This document shows positions 9,736 through 18,643 of a stretch of DNA of 64,000 nt, in pieces. Within the stretch, counting starts at the first letter, position 1. Every line of letters begins with the position of its first letter. The position numbers and the translations under genes were made by a program. A model generated the notes under the pieces. It saw only the letters and a program-made list of their open reading frames with translations. It made no database searches and was not told the origin of the DNA. Source of the stretch: Allocatelliglobosispora scoriae (GTDB lineage Bacteria; Actinomycetota; Actinomycetes; Mycobacteriales; Micromonosporaceae); the NCBI RefSeq assembly GCF_014204945.1, contig NZ_JACHMN010000002.1:2937001-3001000 (forward strand), read 5' to 3'.

Positions 9736-11133
9736 TCAGATGAAGCCCCGCGCGTGCAGTGCCGTGGTGCAGGCGGCTGCGGCGGCAGCGCCGTAGAGGG
9801 CCTGCGCAGCAGCCACGATCTTGTTGGACGCGGCCGTGAAGGTGGTGTTGGGCGCGAAGCTGAACTGCGCCTCCAGGATGATCCGGTCGGCCTGGACCCG
9901 GCCCAGCGCGTTGAAGATGTCGAACAGGCCGCGCGACCAGATCTCGCCGTCGTCGTGCACCTCACCGGCGACGTCACCGGGGTAGACCTTGGTGCCGTCG
10001 ACCCGCCGCAGGCAGTGCGGCACGGTGCTGGTGTAGGAGACGGCGTCCCAGTCGGCGATGCAGGCGAGCGGCGTCGTCGCGGTGTTGGCGCTGACCGCGC
10101 TCGACATGGAGTACGCCCAGTAGTCGCCGAAGCCTTCGCCGATCGCACCGGACTGCGCACCGGAGCCGAAGCCGGGGACCTGGTCGTCCTGGATGGCGTG
10201 GCCGTACTCGTGCCAGATGACCTCGGCGTCCTCGGCGTCGTCGACCCCTCCGGTACCGAAGGTGAGCCGGTCGGTCGACGGGTCGTAGAAGGAGTTGTCA
10301 TCGGTGAGCCCGGTGGTCTTGTAGACCTGGGCGGAGTTGTTGACGTCGGTGAAGCCGAGGCTCTGGATGTACTCCTGCGAGCGGGTCAGGTGGTAATAGA
10401 CCATGACCTGCTCGAACCCGGCCTGCGAGCGGTTGTAGTTGAAGACGTTGGTGGTCGAGGTGACGGCACTCGCGCTCGCGTTGCTCGCGTAGGCGCCCTT
10501 GAGCTTGCCACCGGCGTTGAGCTGGGTGAGCGTGACCGTCGAGTACGCGGGGGCGAACACCGCCGAGTTGGCATTGCTCGCGTCCTTGAGGGACTCGTTC
10601 TGCAGCGTCACGACCGGATTCGGGTTGAAGACCTTGCCGCTGCCGTTGACCTTCTTGATGAGCGACTCGGATCGGATCACGGCACCGGACCGGGCGTCGA
10701 CGAGCAGTTCGCGGGAGTCGTTGCCGGTGTCGAGGAGGACCCGCCACGCGAGCACCGCCTGCGCGCCGGGGACGACGACGAGCTGCGAACGGGTGACCTG
10801 CCCGCCGTCGCGGGTGATCGCGCTGGCCCGGGCCCGGTCGGCACCGACTGCGGCGAGCGGGGTCACGTCGCCGTTGACCGCGAGCCGGCCGTCCTCGGTC
10901 GTGACCGCGCCGGAGCGGGTCTCGGTGTGCTTGACGAGGAAGCCGCCGAGCACCGGCAGTCCCCGGTAGGTCTGCTGGAACCACTGGTGGTCGCCGAGGA
11001 GGGAGTGCTTGACGGTGACGAGGGTGAGCCCGTCGGGGACGGCCGGGGCTGCGGCGGCCGGCGCGGCGCTGAGACCTGCGGCGATGAGTGTCGCGCCGGA
11101 GATCAGCGCGGTGAGACGAGATGCTGGCGTCAT
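9736..11133 (-). CDS. Secreted zinc metalloprotease, M36 (fungalysin)-like
   Basis: 465-residue secreted peptidase. A signal peptide (about residues 1-29, ending in an Ala-rich AAPAAAAP cleavage region) is followed by an FTP/PepSY-like propeptide region, then the catalytic domain with the zinc motif HEYGH (308-312). The third ligand is probably E333 in GEGFGDYWA, the usual GluZincin arrangement of the M36 family. The stretch DDGEIWSRGLFDIFNALG near the C-terminus is also typical. It would be made as an inactive precursor and act outside the cell on proteins. It is monocistronic. The heptamer repeat 11224-11577 lies just upstream of its promoter region. Confidence 0.88.
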   Translation of the reverse strand: MTPASRLTALISGATLIAAGLSAAPAAAAPAVPDGLTLVTVKHSLLGDHQWFQQTYRGLPVLGGFLVKHTETRSGAVTTEDGRLAVNGDVTPLAAVGADRARASAITRDGGQVTRSQLVVVPGAQAVLAWRVLLDTGNDSRELLVDARSGAVIRSESLIKKVNGSGKVFNPNPVVTLQNESLKDASNANSAVFAPAYSTVTLTQLNAGGKLKGAYASNASASAVTSTTNVFNYNRSQAGFEQVMVYYHLTRSQEYIQSLGFTDVNNSAQVYKTTGLTDDNSFYDPSTDRLTFGTGGVDDAEDAEVIWHEYGHAIQDDQVPGFGSGAQSGAIGEGFGDYWAYSMSSAVSANTATTPLACIADWDAVSYTSTVPHCLRRVDGTKVYPGDVAGEVHDDGEIWSRGLFDIFNALGRVQADRIILEAQFSFAPNTTFTAASNKIVAAAQALYGAAAAAACTTALHARGFI

Positions 11134-11223
11134 GACCGGATCGTAGTGACGCATTTCCATGAATGTAAATAAGAAGATCCGCCTGCCGCCGGATGCGGGA
11201 GGCCCACGCCGCCCGCCGAACTC

Positions 11224-11577
11224 GCGGGTCGCGGGTCGCGGGTCGCGGGTCGCGGGTCGCGGGTCGCGGGTCGCGGACCATGGCCGCCCGGCCACAGCCC
11301 GCGAACCGCGACCCACAGCCCGCAACCCGCGACCCCGAACCGCAAACCGCGACCCACAGCCCGCAACCCGCGACCCCGAACCGCGACCCGCGACCGCGAA
11401 CCGCGACCCGCGACCCGCAAACCGCGACCGCGACCGCGAACCGCGACCCACAGCCCGCGAACCGCAAACCGCGACCCACAGCCCGCGAACCGCGACCCGC
11501 AACCCGCGACCGCAAACCGCGACCGCAAACCGCAAACCGCGACCGCAAACCGCAAACCGCGACCGCAAACCGCAAAC
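11224..11577. repeat. Heptamer repeat array: 7 perfect GCGGGTC units and a long degenerate (CCGCRAM) array
   Basis: Seven perfect GCGGGTC units (11224-11272) are followed by about 300 bp of degenerate 7-mers on the complementary register (CCGCGAC, CCGCAAA, CCGCGAA, CCACAGC). The array stops exactly at the stop codon of the GH13 gene (11578). Open frames through it encode only R/G/V/A or R/P/T low-complexity strings on both strands, so I do not call a gene. The remaining 11134-11223 is the upstream region of the protease gene. Confidence 0.9.
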
Positions 11578-13398
11578 CTAGACCAGCCGCCAGATCTGCG
11601 CCGACGCCTCCGACACCGCCGGCAGCACCCCATCAACCAGGTCGACCCCGCCGAAGAGCGCCGTACCCGAGCCCAACCCCGGCAGCGCCACAGCATCACC
11701 CGCACCACGCCGCACCGCGACGAGCACGGTCTCGGTCGCGGTCTCGCGCAGGAACGCCAGCACATCCGCCGAGACGTAGGCCCAGCGCAGCCCGCCCGTC
11801 CGCAGCGCTTCGCACGACCGGCGCAGCCCGAGCAGCGCCCTATAGGCGGCGAGAATCGACTCGTCGCGGTCGCCGGGACGGTTCCACGGCATGGGGGTAC
11901 GCGAGCTCTCCCCGTTCCACCCCGTCAGCCCGAACTCGCTCCCCGCGAAGATCATCGGCGGACCGGGGAGGGTAGCCTGCAACGCCACGGCGGCGATCTG
12001 CCGGGCGTTGGAGCCGGTCACGGTCCTGATCCGAGCCGCGTCGTGCGAGTCGAGCAGCAGCCAGGAGTGCTGCAGGGACCGCCACGACACCCGGCCGCCG
12101 AAGGCGCGGATCGTCGCGTAGGCCGACTCACCACCGCGGGCCGGGATCCCACCGGGCACTCCCATGAACTCGGCAGGCGTGTCGGGACCGGCGAGCCAGG
12201 TCCAGACGGGCCGGGTGAAGCCGCCGTAATTCATCGTGCCCTGCCAGCCGTCCCGGTCCAGGTCACTGGTCGAGTCGTGCATGTGCTCGGCGACGAACAT
12301 CGCCTCGGGCGCGGTCTCGCTCAGCGCCGCGCGCAGGTTCGCCGCGACCTCGTGGGTCAGATCGTCCGTGCGGTATCGGCCGGTCATGTTGGCCACGTCG
12401 ACGCGCCAGCCGTCGAACATCGGCAGCCAGCGACGCAGCACGCCGATCATCCGCTCCCGGGTCAGCTCGGCGTTCCAGTTGAGTTTGGGCAGGCTGCGTA
12501 CGCCGTTCCAGGAGACGTAATCGCCGTCGGGCGACCAGTAGAACATCGCCCGCTCGGGTGCGTCGGGATCGGCGAGCGCGGTCGTGAACCACTCGTGACC
12601 GGCGCCGCAGTGGTTGGTGGTGATGTCGCCGACGAGCCGCATCCCGCGAGCGTGCACGGCGTCGGCGAGCCGGCCGAGCGCCTCGTCGCCGCCGAGCAGC
12701 GGGTCGACGGCGTCGAAGGTGGACGCGTCGTAGCGGTGGTTGGAACGGGCCGGGAAGATCGGCGTGAGATAGACGGTGTCGGCACCGAGGGACTCGATGT
12801 GGTCGAGGTGCTCGATGATGCCGTCGAGGTCGCCGCCGAAGATCTGCTCGGCGGTCCCGGGCCCGCGCCCGATCACCGGCGTCGTGTCCCAGTCGCAGGC
12901 GATGGCCCAGTCGGGCAGCTCACGGCCATCAGCGGCGGCGGAGCGGGCGAACCGGTCGGGGAAGATCTGATAGATCACCGCGTCGCGGACCCAGTCGGCC
13001 GGCGCTTCATAGGTGGCGATCCGGAAGTCGGTCGCGTCCGGGAGGTCGTGGTCGAGCAGGCCCGCCGCGGTCAGCCACAGCGGCTCGCCGTCGGGCCGCC
13101 GCAGGTAGAACCGGTAGTGCGTGACCGGGTTGTGCAGCTCCAGCTCCACCCGCCACCAGGTGTCCGGTTCGCCCGCGGAAGATCCGCGCAACTCTTGAAG
13201 AGTTGCGGCGATCGTGGGGTCGGGCACAGCCTCCAGGAATCGCGGTTCGCCGTCGACGGTCGTCCGCGCGTGGACGCTCACGACCAAGAACTCGGCGGGT
13301 ACGCGTACCCACAGGCTGATCTTGTCGCCGGGCGACGGCCGCGCGTCGGAGACGTAGAGCGAGGAGCCGTCGTGGTGGGGTTCGTGCAGCAGATACAT
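11578..13398 (-). CDS. GH13 alpha-glucosidase / neopullulanase-type glycosidase
   Basis: Intracellular glycosidase (606 residues, no signal peptide) that probably trims imported maltodextrins. An N-terminal beta domain (residues 1-about 130) precedes the GH13 barrel starting RDAVIYQIFPDRF. Catalytic residues are visible: nucleophile D334 in WRVDVAN, acid/base E371 in MFVAEHMHD, and D453 in LLDSHDAAR. The start ATG at 13398 has GGAGGGGG just upstream; a longer frame lacks such a site. It is the last gene of the malEFG cluster. Residues about 62-73 (TIAATLQELRGS) are encoded by a complete 33-bp GATC-bounded repeat, an in-frame insertion between two strands of the N-terminal domain. Confidence 0.92.
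   Translation of the reverse strand: MYLLHEPHHDGSSLYVSDARPSPGDKISLWVRVPAEFLVVSVHARTTVDGEPRFLEAVPDPTIAATLQELRGSSAGEPDTWWRVELELHNPVTHYRFYLRRPDGEPLWLTAAGLLDHDLPDATDFRIATYEAPADWVRDAVIYQIFPDRFARSAAADGRELPDWAIACDWDTTPVIGRGPGTAEQIFGGDLDGIIEHLDHIESLGADTVYLTPIFPARSNHRYDASTFDAVDPLLGGDEALGRLADAVHARGMRLVGDITTNHCGAGHEWFTTALADPDAPERAMFYWSPDGDYVSWNGVRSLPKLNWNAELTRERMIGVLRRWLPMFDGWRVDVANMTGRYRTDDLTHEVAANLRAALSETAPEAMFVAEHMHDSTSDLDRDGWQGTMNYGGFTRPVWTWLAGPDTPAEFMGVPGGIPARGGESAYATIRAFGGRVSWRSLQHSWLLLDSHDAARIRTVTGSNARQIAAVALQATLPGPPMIFAGSEFGLTGWNGESSRTPMPWNRPGDRDESILAAYRALLGLRRSCEALRTGGLRWAYVSADVLAFLRETATETVLVAVRRGAGDAVALPGLGSGTALFGGVDLVDGVLPAVSEASAQIWRLV
13181..13213. repeat. 33-bp GATC-bounded palindrome inside the GH13 gene
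   Basis: GATCCGCGCAACTCTT-G-AAGAGTTGCGGCGATC is a near-perfect palindrome of 33 bp and matches the intergenic copies at 34424-34456 and 60716-60748. Because 33 is eleven codons, the insertion keeps the reading frame. Confidence 0.9.
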
Positions 13399-13468
13399 GG
13401 GTGCCCCCTCCGGAGCGTGTAGCGACACATTGCCCCGGAGGGGGTTGGTCTTGAGGGATAAACGGTGA

Positions 13469-14323
13469 CTAGCCCTTGACGGCACCAGCCGTCAGGCCGT
13501 TGACGATGTATTTCTGCAGCCACAGGAAGACACCGACGGTCGGGACCGCCATCAGCAGCGTTCCGGCGGCGAACATGCCGAAGTTGCCGTTGCGGACGTC
13601 CCCGACGAGCATTCCGTACATCCCCACCGCGAGCGTCTTGGACTCGGGTTCGAGCAGGAAGACGTTGGCGATGAGGAACTCGTTCATCGTGCCGATGAAG
13701 GCGAGCATCGCGGTGACCGCGAGGATCGGCGCCACCAGCGGCAGGATGATGCGGAAGAAGATCTGGGCGTGCGTGGCGCCGTCCACCGTCGCCGATTCGT
13801 CGAGCTCCTTCGGCACCGTGTCGAGGAAGCCCTTCATCAGGTAGGTGTTGACCCCCAGCGCGCCGCCCAGGTAGAGCAGCAGCAGCCCCCACGGGGTGTT
13901 GAAGCCGAAGGCCGGGTAGAGCTCGGTCACATTGGTGAAGATGATGAAGATCGCCACGATCGCCAGGAACTGCGGGAACATCTGGATCAGCAGCAGCGCG
14001 AGCAGCCCGATCCGGCGGCCGGCGAAGCGCATCCGGCTGAAGGCGTAGGCGGCGCAGAAGCTGAGGAAGATGCTCGCGAAGGACGAGGCGAGCGAGATCA
14101 CCAGCGAGTTGACGAACCAGCGCTGGTAATGCAGGTCCGGCCGGGTCAGCAGGTTCTCGAAGTTGTCGAGGCTGGCCCCGGTCGGAATCAGCTCCGAGCT
14201 GCTCAGGGTGCCGAGCGGATTGAGCGCGGCCGAGAGCACGAAGATGATCGGGAAGAGCGCGAACGCCACGGTGAGCAGCAGCACGAGGTGCCGCCAGCCC
14301 ACCCGCTTGAGCCAGCGGATCAT
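13469..14323 (-). CDS. malG: Maltose/maltodextrin ABC transporter permease MalG
   Basis: 284-residue inner membrane permease with six predicted membrane segments and the cytoplasmic EAA-type motif that contacts the ATPase (ELDESATVDGATHAQIFFRIILP, about residues 178-200). Its ATG overlaps the malF stop by four bases. It forms the translocation pore with MalF. No ATPase gene is present in the cluster. Actinomycetes usually energise such systems with a shared MsiK/MalK ATPase encoded elsewhere, and that is inferred here. Confidence 0.93.
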   Translation of the reverse strand: MIRWLKRVGWRHLVLLLTVAFALFPIIFVLSAALNPLGTLSSSELIPTGASLDNFENLLTRPDLHYQRWFVNSLVISLASSFASIFLSFCAAYAFSRMRFAGRRIGLLALLLIQMFPQFLAIVAIFIIFTNVTELYPAFGFNTPWGLLLLYLGGALGVNTYLMKGFLDTVPKELDESATVDGATHAQIFFRIILPLVAPILAVTAMLAFIGTMNEFLIANVFLLEPESKTLAVGMYGMLVGDVRNGNFGMFAAGTLLMAVPTVGVFLWLQKYIVNGLTAGAVKG

Positions 14324-15924
14324 GAGTAGACCTCCTCCTGCGCCCGGGTCCGGCGGAACGCGACCACCGAGATCGTCGCCACGATCGCGAAGATGAAGAC
14401 GGAGATCGCCGCGGCGAAGCCGAAGTCGGCCGTGCCCGTGTCGAAGCCCGCCACCCGGTAGGTGTAGCTGATCAGCAGATCCGTCGCGCCGACCGAGGCG
14501 TTGTCGATGGCATAGGGCCCGCCGTTGGTGACCAGCCGGATCGCGTTGAAGTTGTTGAAGTTGAACGCGAACGACGAGATCAGCAGCGGGGTCAGCGCCA
14601 CCAGCAGCAGCGGCAGCGTCACCCGCCGGAAGCCCTGCCACGGCGAGGCGCCGTCGACCGTGGACGCCTCGACGAGCTCCTTGGGGATCGCCTGCAGGGC
14701 GCCGGTCGTCACCAGGAACATGTAGGGGAAGCCGAGCCAGAGGTTCATCAGGATCAGGGCGAAGCGAGCCGTGTTGGGCTGCCCGATCCAGTCGATGTCG
14801 GTGCCGAGGAGCCGGTTGATCAGCCCGAAGTCGGTGTTGAACATGTCCCGCCAGACCAGCAGCATCGCGAAGGCCGGCATGGCATAGGGCAGCACCAGGA
14901 AGGTGCGGTAGGTCTTCTTGCCGCGGACCCGGGGCGAGTGCAGCGCGAGCGCCACGATCATGCCGAGGACGAAGGTCGTCAGCACCGAGGCGAGGGCGAA
15001 GACCACGTTCCAGACGAAGACGGCGAGGAAGTGCGCCGAGATCGTGTTGTTGGTGAAGACCCGGGTGAAGTTGGCGAGACCGATGTTGACCTGCCAGCCC
15101 TGCGCGAGCGCCTGGCCGTTGTCGTCGACGAACGACCCGATGTCGGCGTCGGCGACCCACTTCTGGCCGGTCTCGGCATCGGTCACGCAGTCGCAGTCCG
15201 CGCGGTAGCGCTTGGAGGTCTTGCCCTCGAAGGCGCGGCTCAGGCCGTTGGCCTTGATCGCGCCACCCTCGGTGGGTACGACGAGGTCGGAGATCTCCTT
15301 GCCCCGCTCGGCTGCCGTGGCGCCGTTGAGCACCTCGAAGCCGGGTGCGGCGAGCACCTTCCCGGTGATGCCGAGCTCCGCACCGGTGACCTCGCTGAGC
15401 CCGTCGGCCGTACCGGCCTGGACGCTCTTGGTGGTCGGGTTCACCAGGAGGAAGACCAACTTCCCGTCGCGCAGCGCGATGGTGAGGTTGTACTCCGGCG
15501 AGCCCGCCACCTGGGTGACCGAGCCGGTCTGGATCGCGGTGATCGCGTCTTCCTTGGAGCCGCGGTGCCCGTCACCGAAGTTGGTGAAGGCGGTGCTGAC
15601 GGTGAGGAGCACCGGCAGGATCTGGAACGCGATCAGGAAGATCGTCCCCGGGATCAGGTACTTCGCCGGGACGTGACGCGTGCTCAGGTAGGCGTAGGTG
15701 ACGATGAGGGTGGCGACCCCGACGACACCGAGGGCGAGCCAGGACTCGCTCTCGATCAGCGGCGGCACGGCGTAGAGGGCGAGGGCCGCCACGATGCCGA
15801 GGACGACCACGCGGCCGACGAGGAAGCCGGTGGTGATCACCCGTGGCTGTGAGCTGCGGGGAGACAGCCCCGGGTCCGGGGAGCCGGAGCTCCCCGAACC
15901 CGTCACGCTTGGCTGCGTGGTCAT
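14320..15924 (-). CDS. malF: Maltose/maltodextrin ABC transporter permease MalF
   Basis: 534-residue permease, longer than simple sugar permeases because of a large periplasmic-type loop after the first membrane segments (about residues 110-270), as in MalF of other bacteria. The C-terminal half carries the EAA-like motif ELVEASTVDGASPWQGFRRVTLP (about residues 412-434). It starts 13 nt after malE and is coupled to malG through an ATGA overlap. The loop contains CDCVTDAETG, an unusual cysteine pair. Confidence 0.93.
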   Translation of the reverse strand: MTTQPSVTGSGSSGSPDPGLSPRSSQPRVITTGFLVGRVVVLGIVAALALYAVPPLIESESWLALGVVGVATLIVTYAYLSTRHVPAKYLIPGTIFLIAFQILPVLLTVSTAFTNFGDGHRGSKEDAITAIQTGSVTQVAGSPEYNLTIALRDGKLVFLLVNPTTKSVQAGTADGLSEVTGAELGITGKVLAAPGFEVLNGATAAERGKEISDLVVPTEGGAIKANGLSRAFEGKTSKRYRADCDCVTDAETGQKWVADADIGSFVDDNGQALAQGWQVNIGLANFTRVFTNNTISAHFLAVFVWNVVFALASVLTTFVLGMIVALALHSPRVRGKKTYRTFLVLPYAMPAFAMLLVWRDMFNTDFGLINRLLGTDIDWIGQPNTARFALILMNLWLGFPYMFLVTTGALQAIPKELVEASTVDGASPWQGFRRVTLPLLLVALTPLLISSFAFNFNNFNAIRLVTNGGPYAIDNASVGATDLLISYTYRVAGFDTGTADFGFAAAISVFIFAIVATISVVAFRRTRAQEEVYS

Positions 15925-15937
15925 TGACGTGGCAGCC

Positions 15938-17188
15938 CTACTTCTTGGCGATCGCGTCGACGATCGCCTTCGCCGCTGCCGCGGCTGCGGTGGCGGGGTC
16001 GCCGCCCTTGGTCACGGCCGCCTCGGCGTTGCCGAACGGGCCCCAGATCGCGGACATCTCGGGGATGGCCGGCATCGGGAAGCCGCCCTTGCCCGCCTCG
16101 AGGAACTTGCCGGCGTCCGGGTCGGTGCCCTTGACCTGGTCGAGCGCGGCGGTCAGCGCCGGCGGGCGCGGGTCGGCGTTGTAGAGGGCCAGGGCCACGT
16201 CCTTGTTGGTGACGTAGTTGGCGACGAACTCCTGCGCCAGCGCCTTGCTCTTGCCCTTGCTCGCGACGAAGAACGACTGCACGCCCACGAACGGGGTCGC
16301 CGCCTTGCCACCGGCGAAGCCGGGGACCGCCTGGATGTCGTACTTGATGTCGGTCTTCTTGATGTCGACGAGCGACCACGGGCCGGAGACGAGGAAGGCG
16401 CACTTCTTCGCCGCGAAGGTCGCGATGGCGTTGTCGTTGCTGATCGACGTCTTGAGCGCGGTCTCGCCCTTCTCACCGAGCTCCTTGAGCTTGGTCCAGG
16501 CGGCGACCGACTCGGCGGAGCCCACGGTCACGTTCTTCGGGTCCGGGTCGCCGGTGGCGGTGGTGCCGAAGAGCGAGCCGCCGGCGGCGGAGTAGATCGG
16601 GTAGATGTGGTAGGCGTCGCCCTGCTGGCCGATCGGCAAGCACATGATCTCGCTGACCTTCTTGGCGGCCTTGAGCTCCTTGCCGGCCTTGATCGCGTCG
16701 TCCAGGGTCGCCGGAGCGGTCGGGACGAGCTCGGTGTTGCGGATCAGCGCGACGTTCTCGATGGCGTAGGGGGCGCCGTAGGTCTGTCCGTTGAAGGAGA
16801 CGGCCTTCAGCGCGATCTCCGGGAAGGACGCCTTCTGCGCGGCGGTGAGCTGCACCGGGTCGATGGCGCCGTTCTGCACCAGGTTGCCGATCCAGTCGTG
16901 CGCGCCGACCATGACGTCGGGGCCGCTGCCCTGCTGGGACGCGGTGAGGAAGGTCTGCTGCTGGTTCTCGCTGATCTCCTTGACCTCGACCGTGACGCCG
17001 TTCTCCTTGCCGAACTGGTCGGCGAAGGGCTTCAGCGCGGCGGTCCGCTTCTGGTCGGCCCAGATGACGAGCTTTCCGTTGCCCTTGTCCTTGCTGGGGG
17101 TGGCGGTCGGCTCATCGGTGGTGCCGCAGCCGGAGGCGGCGAGCGCCAGGCCCAGTACAGCAATCACACCCACAGTACGGATGCGCAT
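15938..17188 (-). CDS. malE: Maltose/maltodextrin-binding lipoprotein MalE
   Basis: 416-residue solute-binding lipoprotein. The signal peptide MRIRTVGVIAVLGLALAASG ends in a lipobox with C21. The mature part has the extracellular binding family 1 pattern (KLVIWADQKRTAALKPFADQF; AYGAPYAIENVALIRN-like hinge; FVGVQSFFVASKGK). The ATG at 17188 was chosen because AGGAGCG precedes it; an ATG 24 nt upstream lacks a site. It is first in the malEFG-glycosidase operon and divergent from the LacI-type regulator, so repression by that protein at the shared intergenic region is likely. Confidence 0.93.
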   Translation of the reverse strand: MRIRTVGVIAVLGLALAASGCGTTDEPTATPSKDKGNGKLVIWADQKRTAALKPFADQFGKENGVTVEVKEISENQQQTFLTASQQGSGPDVMVGAHDWIGNLVQNGAIDPVQLTAAQKASFPEIALKAVSFNGQTYGAPYAIENVALIRNTELVPTAPATLDDAIKAGKELKAAKKVSEIMCLPIGQQGDAYHIYPIYSAAGGSLFGTTATGDPDPKNVTVGSAESVAAWTKLKELGEKGETALKTSISNDNAIATFAAKKCAFLVSGPWSLVDIKKTDIKYDIQAVPGFAGGKAATPFVGVQSFFVASKGKSKALAQEFVANYVTNKDVALALYNADPRPPALTAALDQVKGTDPDAGKFLEAGKGGFPMPAIPEMSAIWGPFGNAEAAVTKGGDPATAAAAAAKAIVDAIAKK

Positions 17189-17365
17189 TTTCGCTCCTGA
17201 TGTCGTGGCCAAAACCGTGCCTGGCCGCGTTTAAATGGCCCTCTGCGAGAGCCTGGGGGAGGTATGTTCCCGGAAGTCCGATTCGCTTGCAGTCGGGGTT
17301 TCAGGGAGTTGTCGGTTGGCCGCTCTCGCGGGGCCCCGAGGGGTACGTTTGTGTTGCGGGCACGT

Positions 17366-17421
17366 TAGCAAGACTTTGCAAGTTGTGGAAGACCTTGCAG
17401 TTCGGAAGCAGCAAGATCTTG
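17366..17421. promoter_or_regulatory. MalR-type operator region between malE and the LacI regulator
   Basis: Contains GCAAGACTTTGCAAG, CTTGCAG (17394-17400) and the palindrome CAAGATCTTG (17412-17421). CTTGCAG repeats are the reported binding unit of MalR at Streptomyces malE. Their place between the divergent start codons supports autoregulation plus control of malEFG. TACCAT at 17432-17437 lies 6 nt before the regulator ATG and could be the -10 of a leaderless transcript. Confidence 0.6.
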
Positions 17422-17443
17422 TTGATTCGGTTACCATGCGGCC

Positions 17444-18463
17444 ATGCGTGCACGTCTGGCAGACATCGCCCAGCAGGCTGAAGTGAGTGAAGCCACCGTC
17501 TCCCGGGTCCTGAACGACCGACCCGGAGTCGCGGCCGAGACTCGCCAAGCCGTGCTGACGGCCCTTGATGTCCTCGGCTACGAACGCCCCACCAAGCTGC
17601 GCAAGAGAAGCGCCGGCCTGGTCGGGCTCGTCGTACCCGAGCTCGATAACCCGATCTTCCCGGCGTTCGCGCAGATCATCGAGTCCGCGCTGGCCCAGCA
17701 GGGCTACACCCCGGTGCTGTGTACGCAGACCCCCGGCGGCGTCAGCGAGGACGAGTATGTCGAGATGCTCCTCGATCGCCAGGTCGCGGGCATCGTCTTC
17801 GTCTCCGGCCTGCACGCGGACACCACGGCCGACCCCGAGCGCTATCGCAAGCTGCTCACCCGGCCGCTGCCGATCGTGCTCGTCAACGGCTACATGGAAG
17901 GCCTGGAAGCGCCCTTCATCTCCTGTGACGACCGGGCAGCCGGCGACGGTGCCGTCGCCCACCTGGTCGCGCTCGGGCACCGGCGGATCGGCCTGATCTC
18001 CGGCCCCGACCGCTACCTGCCCGTCCAGCGCAAGATCGCCGGTTACCGGGACGCGATGCGGCGCCTGCTCGGCCTCGGCGACACCGAGATCAACGACCTC
18101 ATCTCGCTGACGCTCTTCGGCGTCGAGGGCGGCGAGGCTGCGGCGGGACGCCTGCTCGACAAGGGCGCCACCGCGATCGTCTGCGGCTCGGACCTGATGG
18201 CCCTCGGCGCGATCCGGGCCGCCCGGCAGCGCGGACTGAGCGTTCCGGAGCAGGTCAGCGTGGTCGGCTACGACGACTCGCCGCTGATCGCCTTCACCGA
18301 TCCGCCGCTCACCACGATGCGCCAGCCGGTCCGGGCGATGGCCGTGGCAGCCGTTCGGGCCCTGGTCGACGAGATCCTGGGCCACGCCGCGCCCAACTCG
18401 GAGTATGTCTTCCGCCCCGAACTCGTCGTCCGCGCCTCCACCGCCACCGCCCCTGCCGTCTGA
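17444..18463 (+). CDS. malR: LacI-family repressor of the maltose locus
   Basis: 339-residue LacI/GalR regulator. The N-terminal helix-turn-helix reads RLADIAQQAEVSEATVSRVLNDRPGV, followed by a hinge and a periplasmic-binding-like sensor domain with GLVVPELDNPIFPAFAQIIE, HRRIGLISGP and VSVVGYDDSPLIAF. It is transcribed divergently from malE and faces the amylase gene downstream. By analogy with actinomycete MalR it would repress maltodextrin uptake until an inducing sugar binds. The symbol rests on context and on the operator repeats. Confidence 0.88.
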   Translation: MRARLADIAQQAEVSEATVSRVLNDRPGVAAETRQAVLTALDVLGYERPTKLRKRSAGLVGLVVPELDNPIFPAFAQIIESALAQQGYTPVLCTQTPGGVSEDEYVEMLLDRQVAGIVFVSGLHADTTADPERYRKLLTRPLPIVLVNGYMEGLEAPFISCDDRAAGDGAVAHLVALGHRRIGLISGPDRYLPVQRKIAGYRDAMRRLLGLGDTEINDLISLTLFGVEGGEAAAGRLLDKGATAIVCGSDLMALGAIRAARQRGLSVPEQVSVVGYDDSPLIAFTDPPLTTMRQPVRAMAVAAVRALVDEILGHAAPNSEYVFRPELVVRASTATAPAV

Positions 18464-18470
18464 GGCCCCC

Positions 18471-18553
18471 CAAGATCGTCGCAACTCTTCAAGAGTTGTC
18501 GCTTCAGGCCGCCAGGCCTTAAGCACAACTCTTGAAGAGTTGCGACGATCTTG
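18471..18553. repeat. Compound AACTCTT palindrome (about 77-83 bp) downstream of the LacI gene
   Basis: Two copies of CAACTCTT-N-AAGAGTTG lie in inverted orientation between outer ends CAAGATCGTCG and CGACGATCTTG. The arms agree for at least 26 bp, so the whole element folds into one long hairpin. It begins 8 nt after the lacI stop and may end that transcript. Confidence 0.85.
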
Positions 18554-18608
18554 CACGTCAGACTGGCTCAGCGCCTTCGCGCACGTCAGGATGACCCGTT
18601 CTTAGCAC

Positions 18609-18625
18609 CAACTCTTGAAGAGTTG
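18609..18625. repeat. Solitary CAACTCTT-G-AAGAGTTG palindrome
   Basis: A 17-bp core copy without GATC ends. On the minus strand its flank reads GCAACTCTT...GTTGGTGCTAAG, matching the half-elements at 27976 and 59636 (GTTGGTCCTAA). Confidence 0.7.
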
Positions 18626-18643
18626 CGTCATGTGGTGGGCAGG

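Noticed and set aside
11130-11765. Arg/Val/Gly-rich frames over the heptamer array, including extensions of the protease frame upstream of 11133.
   Set aside because: The heptamer leaves several frames open. The protease has a good signal peptide at its ATG 11133, so the extension is not needed.
15938-17188. A malK-like ATPase gene within the maltose operon.
   Set aside because: No Walker A frame is found between 11.5 and 22 kb; the only genes are glycosidases, permeases, binding protein and regulator.
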